Below are positions 9,229 to 17,785 of a DNA stretch of 64,000 bases, piece after piece. Position 1 is the first letter of the stretch. Each line of letters starts with the position of its first letter. The position numbers were made by a program, and so were the translations under genes. The notes under the pieces are model-generated. The model was given only the letters and a program-made list of their open reading frames with translations, searched no databases and was not told the DNA's origin. The stretch is from Reichenbachiella versicolor (GTDB lineage: Bacteria; Bacteroidota; Bacteroidia; Cytophagales; Cyclobacteriaceae): positions 558,001 through 622,000 of the forward strand of contig NZ_QFZQ01000001.1 in NCBI RefSeq assembly GCF_003171675.1, in the 5' to 3' direction.

Positions 9229-10566
9229 TTACCTGAATGATTCTGCTGGTGTACCTACAAAGCACCTAGGGATCTCAGGGAAGTTTTCTGTGATGACATA
9301 GAAGTAACTAAAGGTCTCAGATCCTGACGATGTACTTAAAGTAATGCTTCTTTCTATACCATTACATTCGTCTAAGTCTCCAGTTTCTGCTACGTATTCA
9401 AAGTCATTAGTGTATTTGCCGTTGTACTCGCCGCAAGGAGCCGACACGCCATCACCAGATCGATTGCCACTCTTCAATTGATAACTTGGTGTCATTTTCT
9501 TCAAGTTTCCATCTTCGTCAGGACCGTATAGGTATAGAATTGGAAACCCATCTGCTGCCCATCCTACTTGAACGGGAGAAGTTGGTACGGTACCTGTACT
9601 AAGTCCAGTTTGTATAGTTTCAACATACTCGAACATATTTCCATGATAATGGTAGCCTTGAGGGCCAATATGTGCGCCTGAGCAGTCTAATTGTACTTGT
9701 CCGTTTTCAGAGCCTCTGTTCAAAGTAGGTTCAAATACCCAATCCCAGTTGTACTCTCCTGTTTCAGTGTTTTCAAAGATAAAAGGTGTAGCAGGTGCTG
9801 GTGCATATATTACTCCATTTAGTGCTATCCCAAACCAGTATTGTGGTCTATTGGTAGCGCTGAGTATGCTTGTAGTTTGGGCAGCTTTAGTTGGAGTCGC
9901 ATCTAGCGTATATGTCCTAGACATAGCTTCAAATTGATTTCGGGCATCTCCATAATCGTGGTTGGGTACAGAATTGGCGTCTATAATTCTGAAATCATCA
10001 GTTATACTCTCAGAGTAAGAGCTAGTGCCCAATGCAGCGTTTGGACAGCCGATATCTGATCTACTGATACTGTTGTCGTTTGGACAGTCTGCTATGGTTT
10101 CGGTACCATCATCATCAGAGATAGATACAGTGGCTACAGCAGTCGAGACCGAAATCCCGTCAGGTTGCTCTGAACTTATAGAAACCACGATCGTTTCATC
10201 GTCTTCTTCCTCATCATCATCTATCAGCGCAAAACTAAGTTTTGCAGAACTTTCCCCGTCTGCTATAGAAACAGACTCAGCTACTTGTGTATAGTCAGAA
10301 GAGGCAGTAGCCGATCCTGATATATTCAGGGCTATAGAAATATTAGCTGAAGTAGTATTCGTTTTATCTAGCGCTATTGTGAAATCTACACTTTCGTCAC
10401 CTTCAGATACTGAACTAGGTGATACGGATATAGAAGCTACTGCCGAAAATGATGAAGAATCATCATCTGAATCGTTATTAGAACTTCCGTCAGCATTCTC
10501 GTCGCAAGAAAAGAGAGTAATAGTCACTATGACTATGGCTATAAGCCATTGGGTACTTTTTTTCAT
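9229..10566 (-). CDS. Lipoprotein with Calx-beta and YHYH domains
   Basis: This 445-residue protein starts with a lipoprotein signal (ITLFSCDENADG, Cys about 20) and an acidic Ser/Asp linker. Residues about 40-150 form a Calx-beta domain (SVSPSSVSEGDESVDFTIAL .. ISDDDGTE). The rest is a YHYH domain named for its diagnostic motif (GYHYHGNMFEYVE, about 310), with NRGSENGQVQLDCSGAHIGPQ before it and WAADGFPILYLYG after it. YHYH proteins are secreted or surface proteins of unknown chemistry, often found near sulfatases or other polysaccharide genes. It leads the operon that ends with the sulfatase. Confidence 0.88.
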   Translation of the reverse strand: MKKSTQWLIAIVIVTITLFSCDENADGSSNNDSDDDSSSFSAVASISVSPSSVSEGDESVDFTIALDKTNTTSANISIALNISGSATASSDYTQVAESVSIADGESSAKLSFALIDDDEEEDDETIVVSISSEQPDGISVSTAVATVSISDDDGTETIADCPNDNSISRSDIGCPNAALGTSSYSESITDDFRIIDANSVPNHDYGDARNQFEAMSRTYTLDATPTKAAQTTSILSATNRPQYWFGIALNGVIYAPAPATPFIFENTETGEYNWDWVFEPTLNRGSENGQVQLDCSGAHIGPQGYHYHGNMFEYVETIQTGLSTGTVPTSPVQVGWAADGFPILYLYGPDEDGNLKKMTPSYQLKSGNRSGDGVSAPCGEYNGKYTNDFEYVAETGDLDECNGIERSITLSTSSGSETFSYFYVITENFPEIPRCFVGTPAESFR

Positions 10567-10773
10567 GATTGAGTCTTTTATACTTTGACAGTATTTGAAG
10601 AAAAAGGTTTAATCATAGGGCAATTGCCCATTGGATTTATTTCCCAGATCCTTGGAGTGGAGAGCTTCTTTGTTACAGTTTTAAACTTTCTTACTCCTAC
10701 TATCTTAATTCATACTTAAGACGCTAATGTGTTTTGCTATCCCTCGAAAAGCTTATATAAAAAGTTAATTGGC

Positions 10774-11871
10774 TTAAACATTAGCTTTCCCAAACAATTC
10801 TCTCTTAGCTTTCTTCCAAAATGAAAAGAAGGAAGGAAAATACCCTGACACTGAAGTCATCCAATCTCTAGGTTCTTCTATTCCTTCATACTGATTGAGA
10901 GGGTGTTCCTTGAATCTAATTTCTTGATTGGGCTTTAGCATTCTTTTCAAATCATTGAACTCTCCTGTAAAGATTTGAATGTTTGGTATGTTGTCCGCTA
11001 AATCGAGCGTAAATTGAATACTGCGATCCGATACTGGGTATTTTTCAAATACGCTGGGTTCTAGCAAAAGGATTCTATTTGCATCTAAACCCTGATGCCA
11101 TTTCGGATCTAGATTGTAGAAGTTATAAATCAACACTGGCTGATCAGGGTTGATTGTAACTAGACCCGTTTTTGGTAAAGAGGTGGTTAAAGACAGAGTT
11201 GATATCTCTTTCAATTCCTTAGGAACATTAATTCCCATCAGTTCCTCATAGCTAGTATCTAAATAGGTTTTGGTTTGGTCTGAGTGGGTGTATTTGTTGA
11301 TGTTCTCTTGATTAGCTATGTATAGTTTGTTACTATTAGCTCCAGCTACCCATTGCCAGCTCAGTGCGTTACTAGCCCAGTCTGCATCTAATAAATCATA
11401 ATACATCCATCTTGCTGGTGTCATCCAATGACTCTTACCGATGTTACAAATTAGCATGGCAAGATACATCCTCATATGGTTATGGATGTAGCCTATATTA
11501 TTCAGCTCATTGATACCCTTATCTAGTGCTTCAATTCCAGTGTTAGTATCAGTTATAGCATTAGGTATGTCGGTGTGAAGGAAGTGAGGCTGCGGGTGTT
11601 TGATATCTAGATTTACATCTTTTACCTGCCACACCCGCTGCCAGTAGTCTCTCCATGCTAATTCTTGAATAAATTTCTCTATTCTACGCAGGTCGACTCC
11701 TTTAATCACTAAGCTCTTCATTACATCTCTAGTGGAAATCACTCCTCGAGAGATATAAGGTGAAAGACGAGACACTGTGCCGTCTATGTAGTTACGCGAA
11801 GCAGTGTACCTAGAAGGGTCGTATGCTTCTAATAGGTTAATTATCTTTTGATAGTCAGTAGTGAATGTCAT
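10774..11871 (-). CDS. Photolyase/cryptochrome-like FAD protein with FAD half first
   Basis: This 365-residue protein opens directly with the FAD-binding helical domain of the photolyase/cryptochrome family. Visible motifs are SRLSPYISRGVIS (about 34), ELAWRDYWQR (about 70), TGIEALDKGI (about 108), HNHMRMYLAML (about 130) and DADWASNALSWQWVAG (about 160-177). The usual N-terminal alpha/beta domain is absent. Instead, residues about 235-320 (ILLLEPSVFEKYPVSDRS .. IQIFTGEFNDL) resemble that alpha/beta domain placed after the FAD half. It probably binds FAD; DNA repair or light sensing is not shown. It is 3 bp from the SDR gene upstream and so cotranscribed. Confidence 0.85.
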   Translation of the reverse strand: MTFTTDYQKIINLLEAYDPSRYTASRNYIDGTVSRLSPYISRGVISTRDVMKSLVIKGVDLRRIEKFIQELAWRDYWQRVWQVKDVNLDIKHPQPHFLHTDIPNAITDTNTGIEALDKGINELNNIGYIHNHMRMYLAMLICNIGKSHWMTPARWMYYDLLDADWASNALSWQWVAGANSNKLYIANQENINKYTHSDQTKTYLDTSYEELMGINVPKELKEISTLSLTTSLPKTGLVTINPDQPVLIYNFYNLDPKWHQGLDANRILLLEPSVFEKYPVSDRSIQFTLDLADNIPNIQIFTGEFNDLKRMLKPNQEIRFKEHPLNQYEGIEEPRDWMTSVSGYFPSFFSFWKKAKRELFGKANV

Positions 11872-11874
11872 CTA

Positions 11875-12573
11875 TTAACCTTTTACCACTGACATACCTC
11901 CGTCTACAGGAATGATTTGCCCTGTAATCCATGAGGATTTATTGGAAAGTAAAAACAGAGACGCTTCTACGATGTCATCTATTTTGCCGATTCGTTTCAT
12001 AGGATGTCTAGCGTCATTTGCTTTGATTTTGTCTTCTGATGATAATAATCCACTTGCTAAAGGTGTATTGGTTAATGAAGGAGCTATTGCATTTATTCTA
12101 ATGGTAGGGCTAAGTTCAGCTGCTAATGCACGTGTTAAGCCTTCAATGGCTCCCTTGGAAGCGCTTACTTGACTGTGAAAATTAAATCCTGACTGTACTG
12201 CGACTGTCGAATACAATACTATAGATGCTTCCTTGGATTTTTTTAGTCTGGTTATCATAGCTTGGATGATTTTTACGGCACTTACCACATTCAGCTCATA
12301 GTCTTTTACCATGTTTAATGGTGAAATCCGTTGAAAAGGTTTTAGATCTATAGAGCCAGGGCAATAGACTATACCATCTATAGTATCTGGAAGATCTGGA
12401 AATTGATAATTATCATTTAGCACGTCCAATTTAAACGTGATCAAATTAGCGTCATCTACTTCAATTGGATGTTGATTGTATGAAGCGAAGACCTTATTGT
12501 TTTGAGCTAATAGAGATTTTGTCAGTCCGAGACCTATTCCTGAGGAACCACCTATGATGATGTAATTATTCAT
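11875..12573 (-). CDS. Short-chain dehydrogenase-like protein lacking the catalytic Tyr
   Basis: This 232-residue protein is a classical SDR fold. It has the nucleotide-binding GGSSGIGLGLTKSL at 8-21, a YCPG in place of the usual NNAG, the active-site Ser in VLYSTVAVQ, and the C-terminal PVDGGMSVV. At the YxxxK site the sequence is VSASK, so the catalytic Tyr is replaced by Val while the Lys remains. It is therefore unlikely to be an ordinary oxidoreductase and may bind NAD(P) as a structural or regulatory partner. I recall that SDRs next to photolyase-like genes often lack this Tyr. It is the first gene of a two-gene operon. Confidence 0.88.
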   Translation of the reverse strand: MNNYIIIGGSSGIGLGLTKSLLAQNNKVFASYNQHPIEVDDANLITFKLDVLNDNYQFPDLPDTIDGIVYCPGSIDLKPFQRISPLNMVKDYELNVVSAVKIIQAMITRLKKSKEASIVLYSTVAVQSGFNFHSQVSASKGAIEGLTRALAAELSPTIRINAIAPSLTNTPLASGLLSSEDKIKANDARHPMKRIGKIDDIVEASLFLLSNKSSWITGQIIPVDGGMSVVKG

Positions 12574-12676
12574 GTGCTATTGTCTAATGTTTACAAATAG
12601 CTCATAAGATGTAAAGGAATTGATCGCTGATTAAAGATTTGCGTTAGTGCAGAAGAGTTAATGAACAAAACGACAT

Positions 12677-13102
12677 ATGCTACTGCAAGTTTCATATTAT
12701 TCAAAACAAAAAGAGAAAATCATAGAAGAAACGATAGGAAAGCCATTTGGTCTCTTACGTAGGTTTAAAATGAAGGGGATAGGCTCTCAGAAGTTAGTAG
12801 TTCGTTCTGCCAATCCTGAAATTACGAATCTTTATCTTCATCAAAATGGGGAGATTTTTACCAATATAGAACTTAGACCCAAAGGTATAGCACTCTGGTT
12901 TAGGTCTAGGATAGATGTATATATACTCATGATTCCTTATTATCAGTTATCTGTTTATCGCAATGGAGAGTATTTGAATGTGTACGGAGGACAGTGGAAA
13001 GTAATGCTCAAACCAGCCCATAATCAGGTCATTAACACTAAATTTTTAACTAAGCTATTCGATATCAGAAACGGGGTGGTTGGTGATTCTGTGACATATT
13101 AA
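12677..13102 (+). CDS. Conserved hypothetical protein, 141 residues
   Basis: I do not recognise this protein. It has no signal peptide. It is basic and rich in beta-type hydrophobic alternation (LYLHQNGEIFTNIELRPKG, then WFRSRIDVYILMIPYYQLSVY), with the end VINTKFLTKLFDIRNG. The hydrophobic segment at about 85-95 is too short and interrupted to be a confident membrane helix. The pattern resembles small PH-like or barrel domains, but I would not assign one. It starts at the ATG at 12677, about 100 bp from the divergent SDR gene, and is followed by an exported MORN-like protein. Confidence 0.7.
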   Translation: MLLQVSYYSKQKEKIIEETIGKPFGLLRRFKMKGIGSQKLVVRSANPEITNLYLHQNGEIFTNIELRPKGIALWFRSRIDVYILMIPYYQLSVYRNGEYLNVYGGQWKVMLKPAHNQVINTKFLTKLFDIRNGVVGDSVTY

Positions 13103-13189
13103 ACGCCCAACTATCTCTACAGTACGCAATAAAATGAGCCTGTGAATTTTACGTTATCGGTTAGTCCATTATTTTTGAATACCCGAATT

Positions 13190-14020
13190 ATGAAATACAA
13201 TTTTCGATACGTATTAGCAGTCAGTGCTTTATTGACATACCAACAAACTTTTGCTCAAGAAGAAAAAAAGACTGAGGAAGAAGATATTTTGACTACTCAA
13301 TATGAAGTTCCTTTGACTGTCGATCTCGATGGAGAAGAAGAAAAGCCAATTGAGATAAAAAAGAAGAAGGTCAAAAAGAAGGTATTTTATGGTGAAAAGA
13401 CCAGAAAAGGCTGGACAAGATCTGGCTCTGGTAATAAGGTAGTTTGGGAACAATTCTATATGCTCAAGACCTATAAAGAGCCAGTACCATATGTCAGAGA
13501 CGTATACTGGTTTGACTATAGAAAACGTAAGGTCGTAAAATCAAGAAAGATAGATACAAAGAATGCGGGTATTCTACATGGTCCCTATAAAAAACTGCTG
13601 GATGACCAAGTCATAGAAGAGGGTATATTCTATTATGGTGTGAAGCATGGTCGATGGATGCGATGGAACAAATATGATATTCTTCAAGAAAAAGAAAAGT
13701 ATTACAAAGGCTGGCCAAAGGAATCTATGATCGCTTATCATAATAAAGAGGAAAAGAAGATCAAAGAAGCTATACCAGTGCACTTTGGAGAGAAGGAGGG
13801 ATATTACTTTGCATTTCACCCTAGTGGGAATATGGCTGCATATGGAGAATATAAGTTTGATAATAAAGTAGGTACTTGGCGAGAATTCTACGATATCAAA
13901 AATCGCCGTAAAAGAGAAATAGTTTACCCAAAAGATCCTTTCGATGATGAATTTAAACCATTCGTCATTAGAGAATGGGATGAAAGAGGTAAGCTTATTT
14001 ATGAGGTAAAAAAGAAATAA
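13190..14020 (+). CDS. Exported MORN-like (YwqK-type) repeat protein
   Basis: I place the start at the ATG at 13190 because it gives a proper signal peptide (YVLAVSALLTYQQTFAQ); the in-frame GTG at 13142 would add a hydrophilic leader. The mature protein begins with an acidic/Lys-rich stretch (residues about 25-70, with KKKKVKKKVFYG). Short repeats follow, such as GILHGPYKKLLDDQVIEEG, GVKHGRWMRWNKYD and AYGEYKFDNKVGTWREFYD. This G-x-x-x-G-x-W/Y pattern is that of MORN/YwqK-type repeats, common in exported Bacteroidota proteins. A catalytic role is unlikely; it is probably structural or binding. Confidence 0.78.
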   Translation: MKYNFRYVLAVSALLTYQQTFAQEEKKTEEEDILTTQYEVPLTVDLDGEEEKPIEIKKKKVKKKVFYGEKTRKGWTRSGSGNKVVWEQFYMLKTYKEPVPYVRDVYWFDYRKRKVVKSRKIDTKNAGILHGPYKKLLDDQVIEEGIFYYGVKHGRWMRWNKYDILQEKEKYYKGWPKESMIAYHNKEEKKIKEAIPVHFGEKEGYYFAFHPSGNMAAYGEYKFDNKVGTWREFYDIKNRRKREIVYPKDPFDDEFKPFVIREWDERGKLIYEVKKK

Positions 14021-14371
14021 GCTTGAAATCTATAGGAAAGCATTATTGTTAATTGCTTTTGAATATTACTAAAAGTAAAAGTCCTCCTAATCATGCATCC
14101 TAATGAGTGAGTTTTGCGTTGAAGTTTAACGAACCCTTAAGAACTTACTCTACTCCCCAAATTTTAATAGCAGGCGATAGCCTATTGGATTCAACTCTTC
14201 GATTTGTCGGTTGAAGAAATTATAGAACCCAGAAAGTACTCCACCAATTGAGTAGGGTAGTTTTCATCAGAACTTTCTAAAACGGTGTTATTGACTGCTT
14301 TTAAGCTGGCTATACTCCTATATCCTTTGAAGAAAGGATGGTAGTATTTGTTTCTATATAAAACTAGGATT
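14021..14371. other. Intergenic region with no recognised gene
   Basis: This AT-rich stretch separates the MORN-like gene from a small membrane-protein gene. A 68-codon open frame on the minus strand (14191-14397) overlaps the next gene start and has no recognisable domain, so I do not call it. I see no clear hairpin terminator or RNA. Confidence 0.45.
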
Positions 14372-14620
14372 ATGAGAAAGGATAAAAATATTTTCACTCA
14401 AAACGGTTTAAAGAGTTTTATTAGACTTTTTAAATCAGTTATGGTGGTTGCAGCAGTGATTATTTATGGCTCAATCAACAATAGACACAATGAGGAAATG
14501 AATATAGCATCGGAAAAACCATTTATATCTGATATAGATACTGAATTTATGTTAGCAAGTAATCATGCAGTTTTAACTAATAGGCGAGCACTTAAATACT
14601 TGAGATGGGGTGTTACATAA
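14372..14620 (+). CDS. Small single-pass membrane protein, unknown
   Basis: An 82-residue frame from the ATG at 14372 (preferred over the in-frame start at 14348) has a basic N-terminus, one hydrophobic segment (SVMVVAAVIIYGSI, about 22-35) and a soluble tail. I do not recognise it. The frame ends 9 bp before a strong hairpin terminator at 14630, which supports a real transcript. It could be a small membrane or exported peptide; no function can be assigned. Confidence 0.5.
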   Translation: MRKDKNIFTQNGLKSFIRLFKSVMVVAAVIIYGSINNRHNEEMNIASEKPFISDIDTEFMLASNHAVLTNRRALKYLRWGVT

Positions 14621-14629
14621 ATATTAAAT

Positions 14630-14663
14630 AAAAAAAGACCGGAGTCGACTTCGGTCTTTTTTT
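14630..14663. terminator. Bidirectional intrinsic terminator
   Basis: A perfect 12-bp stem (seven A, GACCG paired with CGGTC, seven T) encloses GAGTCGACTT. The A-run on one side and T-run on the other let it stop both the rightward small gene and the leftward arsenic operon. Confidence 0.85.
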
Positions 14664-14674
14664 ATTCTATTGCT

Positions 14675-15304
14675 TTATCTGACTATTTTACTAAAAGTAT
14701 AAAACAATTCTGCACCTATTTGCCTAGACCTTTCATCATACTTGTCAGCCTCTTCTGGTAAGTCGTCGAAAGCTTTAGGGTCTTCATATCTTACAGGAAT
14801 TCTTGCTTCTGTTCCTGGAATAAAAGGACAGTTTTCATCAGCATGGTCACAGGTCATGACAGCTGCAAATTTTGAAGCGTCGTTCTTCCTATCATCAAAA
14901 AGTTTAGAAAACATCTTCAAAGATTTTCCTTCTTCCGCATCAAAAACCGAATAAATTGGGTTTTGTTCACGAGCAAAAAATACTCTAAATCCCATTCTCT
15001 TGATAGAAGCAACTGCTCTTTCGTTAAAAAAAGTAACTTCTACTCCACCAGACATACTCTTTACAGGTATATCATAGTAATGAGATGCTGTATGTGCCCA
15101 CAATTGAGCGAACTGACTTCTCCTAGAATTGTGAGTACAGATAAAGTTTAGATTGACATCTTCACCTAGACTTACTTTTCCTTGAATGTAGTCAATCAAT
15201 GGTTGAAGTACTTCTTTCCTTTCTTCAGAGATTTCATTGATAGGTAGACTATCAATTACCTCTTGAAGTTTCGTAGTCATTTGGTAGTTAGTTTGTGTTA
15301 GCAT
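14675..15304 (-). CDS. arsC: Arsenate reductase of the low-molecular-weight phosphatase type
   Basis: This 209-residue protein carries the P-loop signature C-x5-R-S (CTHNSRRS, Cys about 56) after an N-terminal helical extension of about 45 residues. Later motifs fit the family: FAAVMTCDHADENCPF (about 140-155) and RYEDPKAFDDLPEEA with the Asp-Pro loop. Its place in an ars operon makes cytoplasmic reduction of arsenate to arsenite the likely role. Extra Cys residues in the TCDHADENC segment may serve as resolving thiols. A second in-frame ATG at 15280 could be the true start. It is the last gene of the leftward operon. Confidence 0.85.
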   Translation of the reverse strand: MLTQTNYQMTTKLQEVIDSLPINEISEERKEVLQPLIDYIQGKVSLGEDVNLNFICTHNSRRSQFAQLWAHTASHYYDIPVKSMSGGVEVTFFNERAVASIKRMGFRVFFAREQNPIYSVFDAEEGKSLKMFSKLFDDRKNDASKFAAVMTCDHADENCPFIPGTEARIPVRYEDPKAFDDLPEEADKYDERSRQIGAELFYTFSKIVR

Positions 15305-15344
15305 TTAACTGTTGGCTTTATTTATAAGTATAGTTTTACTGTTT

Positions 15345-15818
15345 TCAACAACATCCGGAGCCGGGAACACAGCAAGATTCTGCTTCTTGTGGTCTGGTTG
15401 ATATACGCACGCGAGGCTTTTCTTGAGGGATACCGCAGTTATCCTTCGCTAGGCAATCAGTAAATTGGTTTTGCAATATGAATTGTCCATCGACAAAATC
15501 CAAATCATATTTACCTATTGTATGTCCTTGATATTCAACTTCAATCACATTGTCTTTGATTCCTAATTTTTCTTCAGATAATTCTATTATGTTCCTGAGT
15601 TTTTGAGCACTTAATCTATGATCATAATCGTTACTAGTCCATAATTGAAAGTTTACCCTTTCCTCATTTCTCAATGTTCCGCCACAATCAATAAATTTTT
15701 TTGTGATAGCACCCACCTCTGTTATATGGAAATGAGCAGGCACTTTACTACCATCACTTAATGAGAAATTAACTTCGTCTAACTCCTTTAGTATCTTTTT
15801 TAATTCTGATAATTTCAT
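15345..15818 (-). CDS. DUF6428 family protein of the arsenic operon
   Basis: This 157-residue protein starts MKLSELKKIL and contains VPAHFHITEVGAITKKFIDCGG (in pieces), a hallmark of what I recall as DUF6428, found in Bacteroidota ars operons. The C-terminus is Cys-rich: residues about 147-157 contain CCVPGSGCC. Cys pairs like these could bind arsenite or another thiophilic metalloid; this is inference. There is no signal peptide. It lies between the ArsR and arsenate reductase genes with short gaps, so it is cotranscribed with them. Confidence 0.82.
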   Translation of the reverse strand: MKLSELKKILKELDEVNFSLSDGSKVPAHFHITEVGAITKKFIDCGGTLRNEERVNFQLWTSNDYDHRLSAQKLRNIIELSEEKLGIKDNVIEVEYQGHTIGKYDLDFVDGQFILQNQFTDCLAKDNCGIPQEKPRVRISTRPQEAESCCVPGSGCC

Positions 15819-15834
15819 CTTTCTTATTATTTAG

Positions 15835-16164
15835 TTAACAACAAGTATTTCGTTTTTTTACAAGCTCAGACACACTGTTCAAAGCTTCTTTCAGTTCGTT
15901 CCATTTGGCTTCATTGATACAATAGCATATGTTCTTACCTTCAATTGTACCTTGTATTAAGCCCACTTTTTTCAGTTCACTTAGATGCTGAGATATCGTT
16001 GGTTGTGCAAGAGGTAACTCGTCAACTAAGTCATTGCAGATGCATTCAGGACTTTGAGCTACATATTCTAGAATTGACCAACGAGCTGGGTGCCCAATAG
16101 CCTTGAAGATTTGGGCTAGATCATTTGTTCTATCGTCAAAACCCGATGTTTTTGTAATTCCCAT
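15835..16164 (-). CDS. arsR: ArsR-family arsenic-responsive repressor
   Basis: This 109-residue protein has the ArsR winged-helix layout. It contains IFKAIGHPARWSILEYV (about 19-35), the metal-site segment ECICNDL with Cys about 41 and 43, and the recognition helix LAQPTISQHLSELKKVGL (about 52-69). A second Cys pair ends the protein (NTCC). It should repress the divergent acr3 gene and its own operon until arsenite binds. Its start codon lies inside the first decamer repeat of the control region. It leads the leftward arsR-DUF6428-arsC operon. Confidence 0.92.
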   Translation of the reverse strand: MGITKTSGFDDRTNDLAQIFKAIGHPARWSILEYVAQSPECICNDLVDELPLAQPTISQHLSELKKVGLIQGTIEGKNICYCINEAKWNELKEALNSVSELVKKRNTCC

Positions 16165-16211
16165 ATTGCAATATTACGATACGTTAAATTCTTTTATGTA
16201 ATATTGCGATA
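16164..16211. promoter_or_regulatory. Probable ArsR operators between arsR and acr3
   Basis: Three related decamers occur: TATTGCAATA (16164-16173, a perfect palindrome), TATTACGATA (16172-16181, overlapping the first by 2 bp) and TATTGCGATA (16202-16211). All fit TATTRCRATA. They lie in the 67-bp gap between the divergent genes, and the first touches the arsR start codon, as expected for a repressor site controlling both directions. Binding is inferred. Confidence 0.65.
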
Positions 16212-16231
16212 GAAAATAAGCATGTCTATTT

Positions 16232-17293
16232 ATGGCGACAAAGAAAAGGTTAGGATTCATTGATCAATATTTGACACTTTGGATCTTCATTGCAATGATA
16301 ATTGGAGTAGGTATAGGTTACTTTGTTCCGTCATTTCCTGTAGTTATTGATTCGATGAGTAGTGGTACTACTAATGTACCAATAGCTATTGGTTTGATAC
16401 TAATGATGTATCCACCACTGGCAAAAGTGGATTATGCACTGCTTCCGAAGGTTTTTAAGAATGTAAAAGTTCTTTCGGTATCTCTTCTGTTGAATTGGGT
16501 AATAGGTCCTGTGCTGATGTTTGTCTTGGCAATAATTTTCTTAAAGGATTATCCAGAGTATATGGTAGGGCTTATTTTGATTGGATTAGCCAGATGTATT
16601 GCGATGGTACTGGTGTGGAATGATCTTGCAGAAGGTAGTAGCGAGTATGGTGCTGGCTTAGTAGCACTGAATAGTATATTTCAGGTTTTTGGATACAGTT
16701 TTTATGCATGGTTGTTCATTACTAAACTTCCACCTTTGTTCGGTTTTCAGGGAACAATTATTAATATTTCTATAGTTACTATAGCTGAGAGTGTAGCTAT
16801 ATACCTCGGAATTCCTTTTTTGATGGGGCTCCTTAGTCGACTTGTTTTAGTAAAGGTCAAAGGTGATGAATGGTATAAGACTGTTTTTATACCTAAAGTT
16901 TCTCCCATGACTTTAATTGCTCTTTTGTTCACGATTATTGTGATGTTTTCGTTGAAGGGCGAATTAATTGTCCAAATACCTCAAGATGTAATGATTATAG
17001 CAATTCCAATGTTGATCTATTTTGCTCTGATGTTCTTGATTGGTTTTGTAATTAGTAAATCATTAGGTGCTGAATATGACAAAAACGTGGCTATTGCTTT
17101 TACAGCTGCAGGAAATAATTTTGAATTAGCGATAGCGGTGGCTATAGCTGTATTTGGGCTGAATTCTGGACAGGCATTTACAGGAGTCATTGGACCGTTG
17201 GTAGAAGTTCCTGCTTTGATTTTATTAGTTCGTGTAGCTTTTTGGTTGAAGTCAAAACTCTACGATGATAAAAAAGTACTGGTTGAACAATAA
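16232..17293 (+). CDS. acr3: Acr3-family arsenite efflux permease
   Basis: This 353-residue protein has about ten membrane helices and typical Acr3 motifs. [21 protein letters not shown] is at the N-terminus (split here), [18 protein letters not shown] holds the conserved transport Cys (about 122), and [17 protein letters not shown] lies at about 280. It pumps arsenite out across the inner membrane using the proton motive force. It is transcribed divergently from arsR, with probable operator decamers between them, and ends before a terminator at 17337. Confidence 0.94.
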   Translation: MATKKRLGFIDQYLTLWIFIAMIIGVGIGYFVPSFPVVIDSMSSGTTNVPIAIGLILMMYPPLAKVDYALLPKVFKNVKVLSVSLLLNWVIGPVLMFVLAIIFLKDYPEYMVGLILIGLARCIAMVLVWNDLAEGSSEYGAGLVALNSIFQVFGYSFYAWLFITKLPPLFGFQGTIINISIVTIAESVAIYLGIPFLMGLLSRLVLVKVKGDEWYKTVFIPKVSPMTLIALLFTIIVMFSLKGELIVQIPQDVMIIAIPMLIYFALMFLIGFVISKSLGAEYDKNVAIAFTAAGNNFELAIAVAIAVFGLNSGQAFTGVIGPLVEVPALILLVRVAFWLKSKLYDDKKVLVEQ

Positions 17294-17336
17294 AATAGAG
17301 GGAGGCTTAATGGTCTCTCTTGTTATTGTGTTGAAG

Positions 17337-17359
17337 GGCTCACGTTTGTGAGCCTTTTT
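17337..17359 (+). terminator. Intrinsic terminator after acr3
   Basis: A 7-bp stem (GGCTCAC / GTGAGCC, 17337-17343 and 17348-17354) with a GTTT loop is followed by TTTTT. An in-frame GTG of the next gene falls inside this hairpin, which argues for that gene starting downstream at 17420. Confidence 0.8.
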
Positions 17360-17419
17360 CAATTGAAAAGGTTGAATATTCTCTTGGTAGCTCTAATTTG
17401 CGCTTCTAAATTGATTGAA

Positions 17420-17785
17420 ATGAATAGAAGGTATTTAGCAATAGCAGCAATATTAGGAGCCTTAACGGTAATCATTGGAGCATTTGGTGCTCATGGGTTG
17501 AAGTCAATCCTTATTGAGAATGGCAAACTTGAGGTTTTTGAAACGGCAGTGAATTACCAGATGATGCATACTCTTTCTCTTTTGATTGTAGGGTTTCATT
17601 TTGAGACCATCAGATTAGCTAACTGGGTGTCGAATTGCTGGATTATAGGTGTTTTTATATTCAGCGGATCACTATATGCTCTTTCCATTACTAATGTTAG
17701 CATATTAGGAGCTATTACTCCTATTGGGGGTACTTTTTTTATTATTGGTTGGGGAGTTTTGATCTATTCAATTTTGAAAAAGTAG
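17420..17785 (+). CDS. DUF423 family membrane protein
   Basis: This protein of about 121 residues has four membrane helices. The opening IAAILGALTVIIGAFGAHGLK with the motif GAFGAHGL is diagnostic of DUF423 (YgdD-like) proteins, and NYQMMHTLSLL with its conserved His follows. The ending ITPIGGTFFIIGWGVL also fits. The function of the family is unknown. I chose the ATG at 17420 because an upstream GTG lies in the acr3 terminator. It appears monocistronic. Confidence 0.9.
   Translation: MNRRYLAIAAILGALTVIIGAFGAHGLKSILIENGKLEVFETAVNYQMMHTLSLLIVGFHFETIRLANWVSNCWIIGVFIFSGSLYALSITNVSILGAITPIGGTFFIIGWGVLIYSILKK

Noticed and set aside
13142-13189. GTG start upstream of the MORN-like gene
   Set aside because: The ATG at 13190 gives a standard signal peptide; the extension would bury it behind a hydrophilic leader.
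14191-14397. Minus-strand frame of 68 codons
   Set aside because: It overlaps the start of the small plus-strand gene and shows no family resemblance.
17348-17419. GTG start for the DUF423 gene
   Set aside because: It lies inside the acr3 terminator hairpin; the downstream ATG fits the family's length.
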